Shown piece by piece: positions 26,421-40,340 of a DNA stretch of 64,000 bases; position 1 is the stretch's first letter, and every line of letters begins with the position of its first letter. The DNA comes from Motacilla alba alba (lineage: Eukaryota; Chordata; Aves; Passeriformes; Motacillidae), in NCBI RefSeq assembly GCF_015832195.1, contig NC_052017.1:52402652-52466651 (forward strand). Reading direction: 5' to 3'. The notes below the pieces were generated by a model. That model was given only the letters and a program-made list of their open reading frames with translations, searched no databases and was not told the origin of the DNA. The position numbers were made by a program, and so were the translations under genes.

Positions 26421-29400
26421 TTTGTGTTACCAAAACCTGTTAGGACTGTGTAGTTATCTTGGAATTTCTACAGTACATCTCTTGTTTATACTTCAGGAAG
26501 ATGTATGAAACTTGAGTTGTTCTTTAGCAGCAAGGGATGAATGGCAGATTTGAGGCTGGGGCTTGTGTTTTCCTTTTATTACTGTGTTTTTTCAAATTCA
26601 GTTTAAAAAAATCCAGTAAACTGCAATTCAGTTTTGCTACTTTACATTGAACTAGGAGGTTAAATGATGTGAAAAACACCATACAATTAAAACAAACCAA
26701 AAGAAGCATGGCTTTAGTGATCACATTCCTTGCTTTGTTTTTCTTTGTTGTTTTTGTCCAGCTTTTTTCTAATTTCCAAAACTGATTTCTAAATTATGGT
26801 ATTAAAGGAGGAGCTGAAGCTTATGTCTGTTTTGGCCCTTGATCTCTTCTAGGTCATCCATTAGAGTGTGGTGGCTTCTCTGGTTGGTGTGCAGTAATTC
26901 AAAATCATGCTACTTATGAGAGTGTTTATTTGAAATTAATACCATGAGTATGCTATTATTCTTCAAGATCCAAATCAAAAATTTTTTTATTGGCTAACTC
27001 TTCCAGTTGCTTGATGTCTTTGTTTGGAATGAGAGTTATTAGCAGTGAACAGAAGAAGAAGAAGGATGTCTTGTCTATTTTTATGACAGTGCAAGTGTAA
27101 ATAACTTCATAGTCCCACAAGTTTTAAAATCTGTCTTAGCTAGGATGAGAGGTTTTATTTGTTAATTTAAATAAAAAGCTCCTAAGGCAGAGGCAAAATT
27201 CTACTGATGAATTTAAATTCAGCGATTTAGGAAGCTACTGTTCTTGGCCATTCATTCATTCCCATGCTTCAATCAAGTTGAATCAGTAGGTTTTTCCCGG
27301 TATGCTTCATTTCAAGGTTGAGTTGGACAGCCTCTAAAGGTGACCTATCCTGATACCTTCAGGCACTGTTACTGTGGCTGTGGAGGGAGCACATTCCTGC
27401 AGAGGTGAGGCAGGAGACAGCAGTGGCAATATCAGGAATGGCTGTGGGGCAGTGGCTTGTGTATGTCTCAGAGTGGTAAATGCATGTGTTGCAGGAGGCC
27501 AGTGGAAAGCTGAAGTTTCAGGGCTGAATGCATTACAAGATGCATCATGCATGTTCGAAAATACTCATCCATTTAGTCTCCATCTCTTTCTGCCATCCCT
27601 TTTTGTCTTAGCTCTGGACTACACATGAGGAAGAGTGAGCAGGTAAATCTAAGGGAAGGTGCTACCCATATGCTTGCAGTCGGGGCAGAATGCCTTTGCC
27701 AGGAGGAAGTTGCATGGTACAGCTCGTGTATTTTAGCTTCCGAGGATCAATAATATTCCGAGCTTCCTTTTTTTTTTCCTAACTGCTGATCGAGACTAGC
27801 AAGTTTGGCAGTCTTATGCCCTGAAATGATGAACGTGCAGATAACCGTTCATGTGCCTAACATGAATGCCTTGAACAGATATTTTGAACTTTCTCAATGG
27901 TCTGGTACTAAACCAAACTATGTGTTTTGCTTGCAGTCAGCTCCAAGTTAATAAAAAGGGAGTCTGATTCTTAAATATGTTATTTCATATGTAGTTTATA
28001 CACACATCAGTTACACAAGGGTGGAAAGAAAAGCCAAGTCAGGCCCGGACGCTCAGCTTTCATCATCATCTGATTTTGGACTATGCAGCAAAATAGGGGA
28101 TGCCTAAATATGAGAAGATTAAAGCATATCCTTGATTATGAGAGAAACTGCTAGTCACACATTTGATAGCATGTTTATGTTTTCCCAGCCTTACCCCTGA
28201 CGTTATGATTCTTCTTTTCATTTTCATTTCTAAGCTCTAATTTATTTTTTAAAATCTGAGTGTTTAAACCTCTTAAATCTTTTACCTGCTGCTTTACCTC
28301 AGTGTACCTCTAAGCTGTAGACTTGGCAAGGAGTTTGTCAGCTTGTCAGAGCATTCATTGATCCTTTCACAGTGGGAAGGAGAGCCCCACCCAGCATGAA
28401 AAACATCACTCATTGAATTGGCTTTAATTACTTTAAGACTTGGAATGGGTTTTATGGTTTAGCCAGGAGCCATCAAAGAAGAAAGACTGAGAAGCTCCTG
28501 GGACATGAAAAGATGACTGTAGTTACAGCTTCCCAAAATCATCCGTGAAAGTATTTCCTTTAAACAGGAAGAAATCTTGTATTAAATGTGAAACACCCCA
28601 AGAAACCTGTCTCTGGAAGTGAAGTGCAGCGTGCAGAATAAGCAGCTGCTCATAGCCTGGAGGATTTTTATAGCGGAATCGGCATGGTCTGGCGACTTGT
28701 TAAGGTTATACAGAATTTGTTATATGCCACAGATATGCATGTTGGAGGCTCTGCAAGCAGCCTCTTTCCTTAGTGATTATTCAGGGAAGTAAAATACCAG
28801 GGCCAGATGCCCACACATAAACTTCAGCAGATAGTTTTCTTTCAGTGCCAGACCTTATACAAAGCTTGGGAATAGGAAGCTTCTGTCTAGGCTAAAACTG
28901 TGGTGTCTCACTCAGTGTATAGTTTTGCGTCATTTAAAATAGTGAATCAGTGTTTTGTTCAGCTGTTCATTCTTATATTGTAGTATTTACCTTAAGATTT
29001 GCAGAATGTAAATTCTCCTTCATTAGCTTTGTAATGCTTGCAGAGTAGCTTCAGAAACAGAGTGTTTTTAAAAACTATCTGAAAGTGCAAAAAGTTTGGG
29101 AAGCAAATTAGTAGTGGCATATATTGAATTGCAGAAAAAAAAAGGATAAATGTTTCTCTTAAATTTTTCATTCTGAGCTAACTTTTAAAGGAAAAAAAGA
29201 TGGTTAAGATGTGGATAAAAATAGTTAAATATTTTTGATGTAGCTGTTTCACGTAAGTTGTTACATTCATTTGTTTAGGTAAACTGCAGTCTGAAGTTAC
29301 TGCACAGTCAATTCAACTCTTCTATATTTCTCACTGATTTGTTCTCTCTCTTCTAGGAAAAATCAGTATTTAGGAAAAACTATCTTATTTAATTTCTGCT

Positions 29401-29539
29401 GAAAAATAAATTTTAGATCAAATAAGGATTCACTGCTAAAATCCATCCCCATTTTAAGCCAGCACATTTACATGAAAGTCAACAGAATTGCCTCTAAACA
29501 CACCAGATTACATTTGGTTCACATCATTCATCTGTTTCT

Positions 29540-29750
29540 GTGGTGGATAATACTTTGTGACATAATCATTTTCTCTGGAGTAGCTAATTGTAATGCCAAG
29601 GAACTACAGATTTATAAAGGACAAACAATAGCAGCAGATAAATATTGCGTTAACAGAGGCTCTTTGTTCTTTTTATACAGCCGGCTTGATTTTGGGCTGT
29701 CTGGGGGAGTTGCAGCAATTGAAATTAGAGGAAAATTTTGGTGAGATTTT
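29540..29750. promoter_or_regulatory. Candidate intronic enhancer block with SOX and homeodomain sites (intron 4)
   Basis: Contains TAATTG at 29585-29590, ACAAT at 29625-29629, a SOX-type CTTTGTT at 29662-29668, and paired CAATTG/AAATTA motifs near 29716. It coincides with a 90-codon open frame on + that shows no protein family features; an unbroken frame can occur by chance in non-coding DNA. Regulatory function is inferred. Confidence 0.28.
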
Positions 29751-30484
29751 TAATGTAGAAGGAAGAGCTTGTAAAATGTAGTGGTTTGTTTTGTTGGAAA
29801 TCCTTGGTTGAAAGTTCCCCCAAATCTTTGGTTCATGTTTTTGATTTTTTTTAATGTTGAGAAAAGCACTCGAGTAGCAGCAGCCCCCAGCCCTGATGAG
29901 CAAGACATGCTGCCAGTGGCTGGCAGCTGGCTGACCACCTCTCTTCAGCACCGCAGTAGCAACAATGCACAGGGCATCCTGCCGGTGTGATGCAGGGGGA
30001 GGAAAAATTGGGAAAAGCCCTCGGGAACAGTCCCCCGATGGTCTAAAGGGGAGGGGTTGCCTCCTCCCCACCTGATACATAGAGAGGCACAGGTTTGTCT
30101 GGTGGAGCCTGGTCCAGCAAAAGGGATTCTTTAGGAGGTTTTTATGAATTATGCTGTTGCAGAGGAGCAGTTCCAAGGTTTATAGGCAGTGAGGTGTCTA
30201 TCAGCCCTCGTCAGCACTGCCACTTAGCTGATTTACCCCATCTGGACAGTTAACAGTCCTTAGATGAATTCTTGGCTGCCAGTGAGAAGTGGTTCCCTAA
30301 GGCGGGCTTTCAAACCAGCGTGAATTAAGGGATGATGGAAGCAAAAAGAATGGCCAGCAAAGTTATGCCTCAGGTCACTGTTCTATGTAACATTTTTCTG
30401 TAAACTGAGGAATAACTAGACATGATTTCAAGCTGTTTGGGTGCTTGCTGTGAGCAGATGTGTATACAAGTGTGCAAACTTGTA

Positions 30485-30487
<3 letters not shown>

Positions 30488-30516
<29 letters not shown>
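30488..30516. repeat. (GT)n microsatellite
   Basis: About fourteen uninterrupted GT units. The minus-strand His-Thr open frame across it is an artefact of the repeat. Confidence 0.95.
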
Positions 30517-30517
<1 letters not shown>

Positions 30518-31440
30518 ATGTATCCTCTTTACATAACAGGGTGAATATCTTTGCTTGCATTTGTCATGGACTGAGTAATTTTAGATCTCTGCAGTTAAAA
30601 CTAATGCAAGGAACTACTCAGAGCCTGAGTAAGATGGAAAATTAGAGTAAAAATGTTAACAAAATGCTTAGAAAAAAAAGTTCAATGGCAAAGCCTTTGA
30701 GAACATGTAGCTCATTACCTTAATTTAACATTTAAACAAAAATATATAGAATAGCTGCAATGCTTGAGTTCTGCTGCTTGAAATTTCTATTATCTCATTC
30801 TGTTATCAGCTGCAAAGAATGCAAGCTCTAAATATAGTGCACATTCAAAGGCTCTGAGCCTGTGGTTTCTTGGACAAAATTCCTGTGTTCTTTGTGCTGT
30901 AGTCAGCAGTATTAGTTGAGTGAGCAGATATTGACTGTGGTATTCACGTGCAGTGAACCAGAAGCAAGCCAACTCTATAGAGGCTGCTGTCAAACTTGTT
31001 GCAGTAGCCTGTGAGGTACTGGACTGTGACAGACTCTTTTTTTTTCAGCACAATTCTTCCACTCATGTTAAATCTTGCTTCAAAGAGAGCTGAAATGTTA
31101 CAGTCTTAGTGGGGATTTTTCTTTTTTTTCTTTTTTTAAGGTGTACCTGTGAGATTCCTGTGTTGTGAATTGGAAGTTCCCTAAAGTTAGAGTAGGTATG
31201 AAGTCCAAGAAATGTGAGTGATGAGTAGCATGTGTTTTAGGAACACAGAGCATCTTCATCACACTCTCACACTATCTTTCCCTGACTTAGACTCCATCCT
31301 CCCCCAACAAAGACATCAAGTCCTAGAATCTTGGAGTAGGGATTGAATGTAGTTGACACCTTTTCTTTCCCAAAGGATGAAAAAACAGAAGTTAAATTAA
31401 CACCTTGTTTTTGGCACCACCTACTCATCCTACTATATTT

Positions 31441-31467
31441 TGTATATATATGTGTGTGTGTGTGTAT
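31441..31467. repeat. Compound (TA)n(TG)n microsatellite
   Basis: TGTATATATA followed by about seven TG units and TATA. Same structure as the repeat at 25.9 kb but shorter. Confidence 0.9.
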
Positions 31468-34400
31468 AAGTCTATATTTGTTTACATATCTGTAACAAAA
31501 CATAGGCTGTTGAAGCTGTGCTTCTGAGGTGCAGGAGACTAACTAGCTGTCCCTTGCATATGCTGTGTTGTGTGATGCTAGATAAAAACCCTAATGATAC
31601 CTTAATTTCACTGAAAGTGTTGAGTTTTGTGTTCAGTGGGTTTTTCATCACTGTGCCTCAGGCCAGGCTGAGCTATCATTGATGACTGATGTTATTGATT
31701 AATAGAGAAAACAATTTAAAGACAAATGTTATTTTGTTTGATTTTACTTTGACGATGCATGACCAAGAAATGGCTTGGGACTCTATTTCAGAGTAATGTT
31801 TACATTGAAGCTGGGCCCTATGAAGTTGCCACTGAAAAGAGCAGGTGGTTAATCCCTTCCAGCACCAAATGTGTAGGTCTGAATTTACAATAGATTACGA
31901 CTGCATTTATGGTGAGCTTTATAGGTGCATTGGCAATTTTCTAGAGGCTCTGCAGAGGTTAGACACAGAGGCAAACATCCTGCAGCCCATGAGACAGGAG
32001 TACAAAGCTCCTGAAGGAGTTAATTAACCTATCATCTTCTTGAAAGCATTATTTATGAGGTGTTGTGACCATTGGTGTTAAGGATCAACAGAAAATTAGG
32101 GAGTATTTCACATAAGGGAGAATTTCTAAACATATCAGATTTAAGTGGCTATCTCTTTAAAGATACACATCTTTCAGTTCTGTATCTCCTGTTGAAATTC
32201 AGCCTAGATTTATCATGCCTTTTCCACTGGCCCGTGGAAGAAAAGATTGATAGTCTAGTCCAGTTTATAGAGGCCACCAACGCAAATAGCCCCATTTAAC
32301 AACACTGTAGACAGATTTGGCAGAGAGATCAGTAGCTGAATGACCAGGGGCAATCAGGTGTTCTCTGCTTTACCCTGGAAGATCACTATCAGCGTATATC
32401 ATCAAGACAGTACCAAGAAAGCTTGTGTAGCCTGCCTCTGTCTTGGTTTGCCTTGCTTGTTCTTTGGACATCAGACTTCCTTCCTGACACCTTTTCTGGG
32501 AACTGTGTTTCTTCTCCTGTGGTTAGATTGAATTGCAGAGATGCTGAGGGAGCAAATGTGTACCTTGTGCAGGTGTGTTCCAAGCTGGCCAGGTTGTTCC
32601 CCTTAGGCTTTTCATTTATGCGGCTACCTACTCTGTTTAGAGAACTAATAATGCTTCCTGCATATAGATAATGCATTTACCTCAAAGATTTCAAAACTGA
32701 ATTTACTACTTTTCAAAAAAAGTATGCAGCCAGAATATTAATTTCCTTTATGCTTGTTGTTCAAAGTTACAGCTTTGCCTGGGAAATGCTTTTTAACTCC
32801 AGTTTTTCCATAAATAGAACAAGAATAGCAGTGTGAGGAATTTCTCTCTTGTTTCTTCTGATGGATATAGTTTTCCAGCCATCATATATTTACCATTTGT
32901 TAGGACTAGCTTGTACTGTGGACTATGTAGTGGCAAAATGTCTTTTAGTGCTTGCAAGATCAAAAAGATGGCCCCAACAGAGACAAGACTTCTCAGCCTG
33001 GCATGAGAACTGAGTGTTATCCTGATCTTCTCTGGTTGCACTTCAGCCAGCTCCCATACCTGGACCTTTGTTACTGGCACAGAAAATATCAGAAGGGGCT
33101 GTTAGCAGAATATATTTCTGCCCCCCTTTTACCTTAGCAGAATTCACCTTTGATGTAAGTGGTGCTTCATATACCTGTGAATCCTACTGCTCTCATGATT
33201 GTTGGTGCTGATCTGTGACTTGCACACCTGCTGTTTGAGGTGGTGTTTGGAGGACGGGAGAAGCTTGGAAGTCGTGTTTTCATAAGGTCACCCCTTGACT
33301 CCAGTCCTGGGTACAGCATAAATATGTACTGTACAGCTGATATTGTCACTCAGGTGCACTCTCAAAATGGCTTTTCTTCCCACATCATGTATTTGTCTAG
33401 GGGAAAGGGGGGGAAAATGGGTATCAGAAAATAATCTGTGTGTTTTATATAGAAATGTATATATGTAGTATTTTATTCAGGAGTTTCTGTAGATTTGTAT
33501 AATCTATTTTTTTTTCTGCTGCATGTAGTTTTAGATGAGAAATTCTAGCTGATACTCTATTCAGTAACAGTCACTAATCCCTGTGAATATCAATTTTGGG
33601 CTGTCTGTTGATGATAGTACAGAGGTTTGAAGCAAATCCAACCATACCTCAACAGAAATTATTAATGCTGAACCTTCATATCACTGTTTTGTCAGGACTG
33701 TAGTCCTGTAAAGTTAGAATTTTAGTCAAATGTTCACTTCACAAGCAAATATGCGTAGCAAGTGCAATAGGAGAAATATTCAGTTCCTGTATTTCTCTTT
33801 TGTTACTAACAGTGTAGTTATTATTTTCTTATATAAAAGAATGAAAGAAAATAATTTCTTTCTTCCACAAACCACAGTTTTGTAATATTGTGCATGTGTC
33901 TTACAGCAGGCACTGGAAATGAGAGGATTTGTTTTTGTTTGGTTTTGAATTTGGGAAAAGAGTGTTTCTTAGCATCACAGAACTGATGTTGAGGACAGTG
34001 TTCACTTGAAGTAATGTGAGAAAATTTTCAGGTGCTTTTCCAGAAGAAGGAACACCTGCCTTAATGGGTGGAAGGAGTTAAGGGAAGAAGAGAAGCTAAA
34101 ATTTGCTGGACCAATAGTGAACATAGCATTCTTGAGTTTGAGGTAGGGAGGGTTTAGACAGATCATAAGTGAATGAAAGAGATGAGGAGAAAGGCTCCGA
34201 AGTACTAAAAGTGATAAAAGCTTCATTCTCTAAAAATAAAAAAAAAACCCACTAAATTATGAGAGTAATAACACATTAATTAAAAATATTGTTTTTCAAG
34301 AGAACAAAGTGTTTGTGACATTCATATATCAGCTGATTTCAAAATTTAATTTAACTATCATGGGTCATACCCATCATGAGAAAAACTTCCCATGAATTGC

Positions 34401-34959
34401 GCATGAGTTCTTTTGAGATTGAGGACAAGCCTCAAGATCTTCCTTCTGGTCAGATTATCCCCCTGGTGGATGCAGTAATCTGGTTCTCATGCTGTGGGAG
34501 TGGATCCTAATTAGCAATGCTGTTTTTTCACAGAGAGTATTGCTGCACACAGGCAGGAGCACTCTACATGCAGACTTCATCCTCTTCTCATCTGCGAATG
34601 GTAGAGAGAAAAATGAGGAGTAATTGTAGAAACCATTTCAACTTTCTTAGCTTTGTACCATTTGGTTGTTTTTCTTCTTCTCCCAGTCATGCGTACATGT
34701 ATGTATGTGTACTTTCTCTGTCCTGCCAAGGTTATCTTTAAAGGTCTACGGGCATTTTCTGAGTGTTTTTTGAACCAGTTCACTATTTACCGGTATATTG
34801 CTTTTATAGGGGTTGTCTTTGATGAGTTTTTTGTCATAGGCACCCACTGAAGTTTCAGTGTACTCAAGCACTAGAAAAGCCACTATTTGAGTGTCTTTGT
34901 TTTCTTTGTTGAGCTGTTTATTTTGCTTTCTTCCCACACAGTTCCCTGGCCTCGCTCTG

Positions 34960-35110
34960 ACAACTGCTTTTCTGCATGAATTACATTCCTCGGGGCCGCA
35001 AGTCTCCTAATTCTTCCAGTCGATTTGATTCCTGCCTGTGTGATTAGTCCTCTGCTCCAACACAGTTGGTCTTTGCCAAGCAGGCTGCTTGCTAAGTGCC
35101 TTTAACATGA
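34960..35110. promoter_or_regulatory. Candidate intronic enhancer block (intron 4)
   Basis: Mixed-composition unique block with GAATTA, CTCGGGGCCG, CCTAATTC and TGTGATTAG in close order near 34977-35046. It stands out from the surrounding T-rich intron by its balanced base composition. Inference only. Confidence 0.2.
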
Positions 35111-36123
35111 AGACCTAACTACATTTTTTAACCTCATTAGTGTGTAGGGCACTGCTTCATTCTGGCTTAATAACATGGCCACTATTGAATCGTCACTTGC
35201 TCTAAAACAGGTTACAAAAAGGTTACCTAAGTTGTCTGTTTTTCTTTTTGTATGACTGTGCTTTTGCTGGGTAAGTTTCTTTAAGCTCATGTCCATTATT
35301 TAGCATGTAAGTTGCTTTTTTGAAAGGAGACCTGCAGATTCAACTGAGGTATGATGTTAAGAAATTTTATATTTGTATGTTCAAAGAGAAACTCAGCACC
35401 TATTTGGAAATAGCAAAACTAAATTATAAAACCAGTAAGAAAATATGGGTTTGGAAGAAAATGGGAAGAAGGCTTGGGGGAAAAATTTCCTACTTGTTTC
35501 AGCTTTAGAATTATAAAGACTTCATCCTCACCAGTTTAAACACAAGCTTTTTACTATAATGCTGGATTTACAGCAATGCAGCCACAGTCTGCATGGCTTC
35601 ACTTTGTCTTGTGGGTTCAATTTTCAGCTGAATGTATTGCCACTAAAATTTATTTCAGTTGCAGTTGTGTATAAAATTGAAAGGAAATGACATTCCCGGG
35701 CTTCCAAATGTTGTAAAGGCAGCAGAAAAGTTTCCTAAGATGATGGTTTCACCGGGGAGCTGGGGAAAGAAAGGAGGCAGTGGGTCACATGCCACTTGTG
35801 ATGGTGCATTTGTGCAGTTGCATAGCACAGCCACTCAGAGGGTGAGACTTCATGATTAATGGTGTTTATTCTTGACAGAAGCCTCCTTTATTTATCTGCA
35901 ATACAGTTTAGTGATTTTATCAGTCACCTGAATGAAAAATATTCAGTCATACCAATATTGCAGTGTAAATTGAGTAGAGTCACTTTTTATTATATCTTTC
36001 AGCCTTATCATCTGCACAGTAATTTTCTAGCAGGGGTTTGATATAGAAAGGCTGGATTTAGCTGTACTTGACACAAAGCCTCTTCAATTTCCTCTAAAAG
36101 TTCAGGCTACTCTTAGAAATGTG

Positions 36124-36167
36124 TATAAATATATATATATATAAATATATATTAAAAATATATATAA
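36124..36167. repeat. AT-rich imperfect microsatellite
   Basis: Interrupted (AT)n with AAAT and TTAAAA interruptions; self-complementary and able to fold. Confidence 0.9.
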
Positions 36168-36419
36168 CCCTCTTATCCAAGCAATTTCAGTATTTGAAAG
36201 AATAAAGATAAAATGCCCAAACCTGGATGTAAGAAATGTTGTTCATCTGAAAACATCTAATAGCTCTGAAGCCACTGGTGAAATGCTCTTCAGTGTTTAA
36301 GCTTGTGGCTTAGTGCAGTTCTTCTTGCATGGCTACGTATTCTGACTTTCTTCTAATCAATCATCATCCAACTCCAATCAGCATACAGGCAGAGCCTATC
36401 GTTCATCCTGGGTGTAATT

Positions 36420-36640
36420 TCAGAGTTGAGGACTATAATGGCCACATACAGCACATTAGTCACTGCGATAACAGCTAGTGGCACTCCTGACGAAGGGGGA
36501 GGATGGGGAAGAAGGGGAATAAAATTCTTCTCATTCTCACAGTGCATTAGTGAAATAGGAGCAAATGTTAAACAAATGTTTATTCAATTAGCTGACTTAA
36601 CAGCATTAAGTGTGAGAAAGCTTCTGACACTCCTTTGACC
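36420..36640. promoter_or_regulatory. Candidate intronic enhancer block (intron 4)
   Basis: Unique block with CATTAG at 36545-36550, CAATTAG at 36585-36591 followed by CTGAC, and CATTAAG at 36604-36610. Open frames exist on both strands at once (36426-36638 plus, 36353-36547 minus), which argues against coding. Homeodomain-type cores at near-regular spacing make it a reasonable developmental enhancer candidate. Confidence 0.28.
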
Positions 36641-38592
36641 CACTTTTTCTGAGAGAGGAGAGGAGCGGCAAGGGAGGCAAGAAAGGATTAATGCATTAAC
36701 GCAGTCCAGATTTATATATGTCTACATACTGATATGATGGTGTCTCTGGTTAAAGGCTGGAAGGGGTGTCAGGCTCTGCCTGTAGCCTAGAGGAAGGTAA
36801 AATCTGAATAGCAAGTGGGACCACCTTTAGAGCATCAGAAGAGAATTGCAGAGCAGAAAAGTTTGCTGTAGGAATGCAGTTGGCAATTTCACTGCCACTC
36901 TGTTATTACGAACAACAGATAATGAGTTGGCTGTAGAGCTTTTAGATTTTCCTGCTGTACTTTGTGGTGCAGCATAGTTTGAAGGGGAAATAGTGTGTGG
37001 AGATCCATGGCAATCTTATTAAAATAAAACTTTCTTATCCTATGCATCTGTTTTATATTCATGATGATGATTTCTGCATCAAATGCAACATTGCTTTATT
37101 ATACTCCATCTTTTAATGTAGAAATCAGTACATTACATTTACAAGTCTGTAAACTTGGAACCAGCTGAAGACAGGAGAGGAAAAATTTACCAGCGCTGAG
37201 GTTGGGCTGTCCTATGAAGGTATAAGATCTTACTTTATTTATGGTTCTGTGCAAGCTGAGCAAAATAAGGCAATGCCTGGATAAGGCTGTAGCAGAAGCA
37301 AGAGATGGAAGTCACACGTTAGCATTACTTTTATTTACTGTTGACATTACTGCAGTGTCCAACAGCTCTGTGCAGGATGGGAGCTCTGCTGAATGTTGTG
37401 CAAATATAAGGAGCTCTGCCAGGAAGAGCTCACAGTCTCTGGCAAATGAACTCTGGTGAGTCAGCTCTAATGGCCTCAGGGTTTACCAGCCCCAGCTGTT
37501 TCTTCGCCCTGGGGATTATCCCTTCTCCCTCAGCAGGGTTGAGTGCCTTTGCCCCATTTACAGTCTCACAGCTTTGCTCTGGCTTCCTGAAACTGGGCAA
37601 TGAAGTGGCCAGAGGCAGAGATGTTCTGCCTAGGAGGGGCACCAAGCTGGGTACTCGGAGGCTTACGTAGTTGCCGCAAAATTTGCCAGATAACCTGTGG
37701 TAGAAGCCTAGAATGGGCAAGTGGCATTTGCAGGGAGTAGTTATTGTTGGTTACATTTCTGTATATTTGTGTCCTTTGTACAAGCAAAGAAATTACCAGG
37801 GGAATGCATATAGTCCTCCCCCAGTCACTGATTTCTTTGCAGCATCCTGAGAAGGATTTGGAGAAAGGAGAGGAAATCTGGGATGCTCTATATTGCAAAG
37901 ACTACGTGGACAGTGTTTCAGAGCAGTGCCAGGAGGCAGCAACAGTGGTGGGTGGATGGAAGGAAAAGGAAAAGGAGAGGCCGGTGCATGTGAGGAAGAG
38001 AGTAAGAAGACTGGACTTGACTTGAGAAGTACCGGCAGCCAGTAGATAGTTTTATTTACATTTTTCATAAAGAAGGAAATTAAATAGTCAAAACTGTGTC
38101 AGCATACACATTTAAATAATGCGTGTCAAGACTCCCAAGTCAAGACTGTATCATCTAAAGCAGCAGTTGCTTGCTGTAGCCACTACAGATGTTACTGTGG
38201 ACTGAAGGTCACCAATGTTACAGCTGACCTTATATAAACAGCATTCTCTTAAATAACAGGATGAGTATTCATTGCTTTTCATGGCATAAACTATTCTTGA
38301 GAAAATCCACAAGCTGATAGTTGGGTTATTTATAAAGTCTTATAAGTAGCAGTGTATGTAAAAAACCTGGGTCTATGTTCAGGCAGTCTGTCAGTTGAAA
38401 AATAGGAATATAGTCACTGACTAAGGATTTAGTGCTTGATTAATGTAGTCAATTTTTAACTGTAACTACATAATGTTAACACTTCCCAAAGAAGGAAAGG
38501 GGAACCAGAGTAATATTCTTTTGCTGTCAGTCAATGCCTAATTGTCATGCAGATTTCCTGAACCATGAACCTCGCTTGTACAGTCATTTGTG

Positions 38593-38611
38593 CCCCCCCC
38601 CCTTTTTTTTT
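38593..38611. repeat. C10-T9 homopolymer junction
   Basis: Ten C followed directly by nine T. A homopyrimidine tract that is also prone to sequencing error. Confidence 0.95.
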
Positions 38612-40321
38612 CCTGCAATGATGCCTTTTAACTTTATGTGGGAGAAACTTTTTATTCTAACCCCATATGAGGTTATTTGTATATTTTAGGAATTTACATA
38701 CCAGAACTGCACGCATTTTGTAAGGCATTGTCCTTGCCTCAGTGAGAAAATATTTGTAACATGGGATCTCTTGATTTGACCTTCCCACTGTAGATACTGA
38801 ACATTTTCCAAGTGCTTTACCACAGTTTTAAAGATGGGGAAAGAGTGGATCAGGAGGACAACAAACTTGTACAAGGTGGACAGCAGATAAATAATGGAAA
38901 CAAAACCAGAGCTTGTCTACCTTAAACCCTGATCTAGCTTTTATGTGAACCATTCATGATTTATTTGACATGTATCTACTGAATGAAAGTTTGCTACCAA
39001 ATCAGATTCTGTGACCTACTTCCCTATGCTGACTACAGTTCCAGTGTGAATTTTGGAGGAAAAGTGAGCAAATATTCACTAGGTGTTGAAACATGTAAAA
39101 TTATACAGGAAATGAAGAGGATTTTTTTGTTTTAGGACTTAAAAAACATGCTCATGTTCTCCTTTTTCTTCATTTCCACCATTAAGAAAATATCGCTTAC
39201 AGTGCTTACTCTTTTGCAGCAGTTGAGCTGTTTTATATGAAGTGTGCTCTGACATTTCCTTATATTCAAATAATTCTTTAAATGTTCATAATTACTTGCT
39301 TAGTTTTCTTAAGTCCAAGGATGTGATACAGCAGCTTTGAGGTAGTGAGTGATTCCAGGGGAACGGAGTGCCTGTTTGAAGCTGGAATTCCTGAAAAAAA
39401 AGGTATTAAAAATTATATTATTGATTTCCTATGGTATGTATTTATAGGTTTGATTGTTTATCAATTCAATGAGAAGTAAAAAGAGAAAAGAACTGTGGGT
39501 TTCATTTGAAAAATGCTCAGTGCTGGCCTCAATCTCCTTACATTGAAATCTCAGAGCTCAACTTTATTAATACAAAAATCTTTTATTAGCCAGTTGTTGG
39601 CTGCTGGTGCTGAAGGGTCAGTCTGTATAAGCAGCTATAGTATTAAATAAACAATAGAAATTTAACATGGGAGATATTACCAAAGGAATTGAGCCACATG
39701 CTTTAGAATAGGAGTCACCACATACCAAGAAAGTCCTTGTTTGTTCATCTTCCAGGTTCTGCTAGAAATAAGTGTTAATGTTTTGTGGGCAGATATCAGA
39801 TGATTATTGCAGGAATAAAAAAAAAGAAAAATATAAAAGAAAAGTATCATAGGCAGTTTAATGAGTTTAATATTTTTCAATTCTCCAGGCAGGACTGAAT
39901 TGAACAGGTATCAGAGAAACAGTGTGGATATCATTGGTATGAGAGTTATGCCATCAATGCTTGCTCCAGCATTGAATAACGTACTGTTAAATGATTAAAT
40001 ATCGAGGTTTGAACTTTGACACGTTCATAATATAACAAGATGGATGAAAAGGCAATAATAAATTAGGTTATGTTACAATATTTCATCCCACTTCGTTGAC
40101 AAGCTTTGTTCTGTGAGATAGATTATTGTTCCATCTGTAACCTCAGCTCAGTGTCATATTTACAATGTTATAGTTAAGGATCACTTGCTGTTTTCAATAT
40201 AAATGTATTTTTCAACAGATTCATAAAAGAGCCATTTAAAATTTTATCAGGACAAAACTTGGCATTAAGATTTCCAGTCCTGGAGTTATAGTTTCCTTTA
40301 AAATCAGAAAGAGCTTAAATC

Positions 40322-40340
40322 TTTTTTTTTTTTTTTTTTT
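40322..40340. repeat. Poly-T tract (19 T)
   Basis: Nineteen uninterrupted T. On the minus strand this is a poly-A, but no transcript-derived sequence was recognised beside it. Confidence 0.95.

Noticed and set aside
27296..27360. Possible CR1 remnant (GAGTTGGACAG...AAAGGTGACC)
   Set aside because: Only two short words resemble the CR1 3' end, and the terminal octamer repeat is absent.
29472..29744. 90-codon open frame on the plus strand that looks membrane-protein-like
   Set aside because: No family recognised. The stretch is better explained as non-coding sequence with transcription-factor motifs.
29673..30176. 167-codon open frame on the minus strand, the longest outside CR1
   Set aside because: It crosses a sharp composition change, has no recognisable motif, and overlaps other chance frames. 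Kept only as a composition finding, not as a gene.
30375..30560. Open frame with a His-Thr run
   Set aside because: It is simply the translation of the (GT)n microsatellite on the opposite strand.
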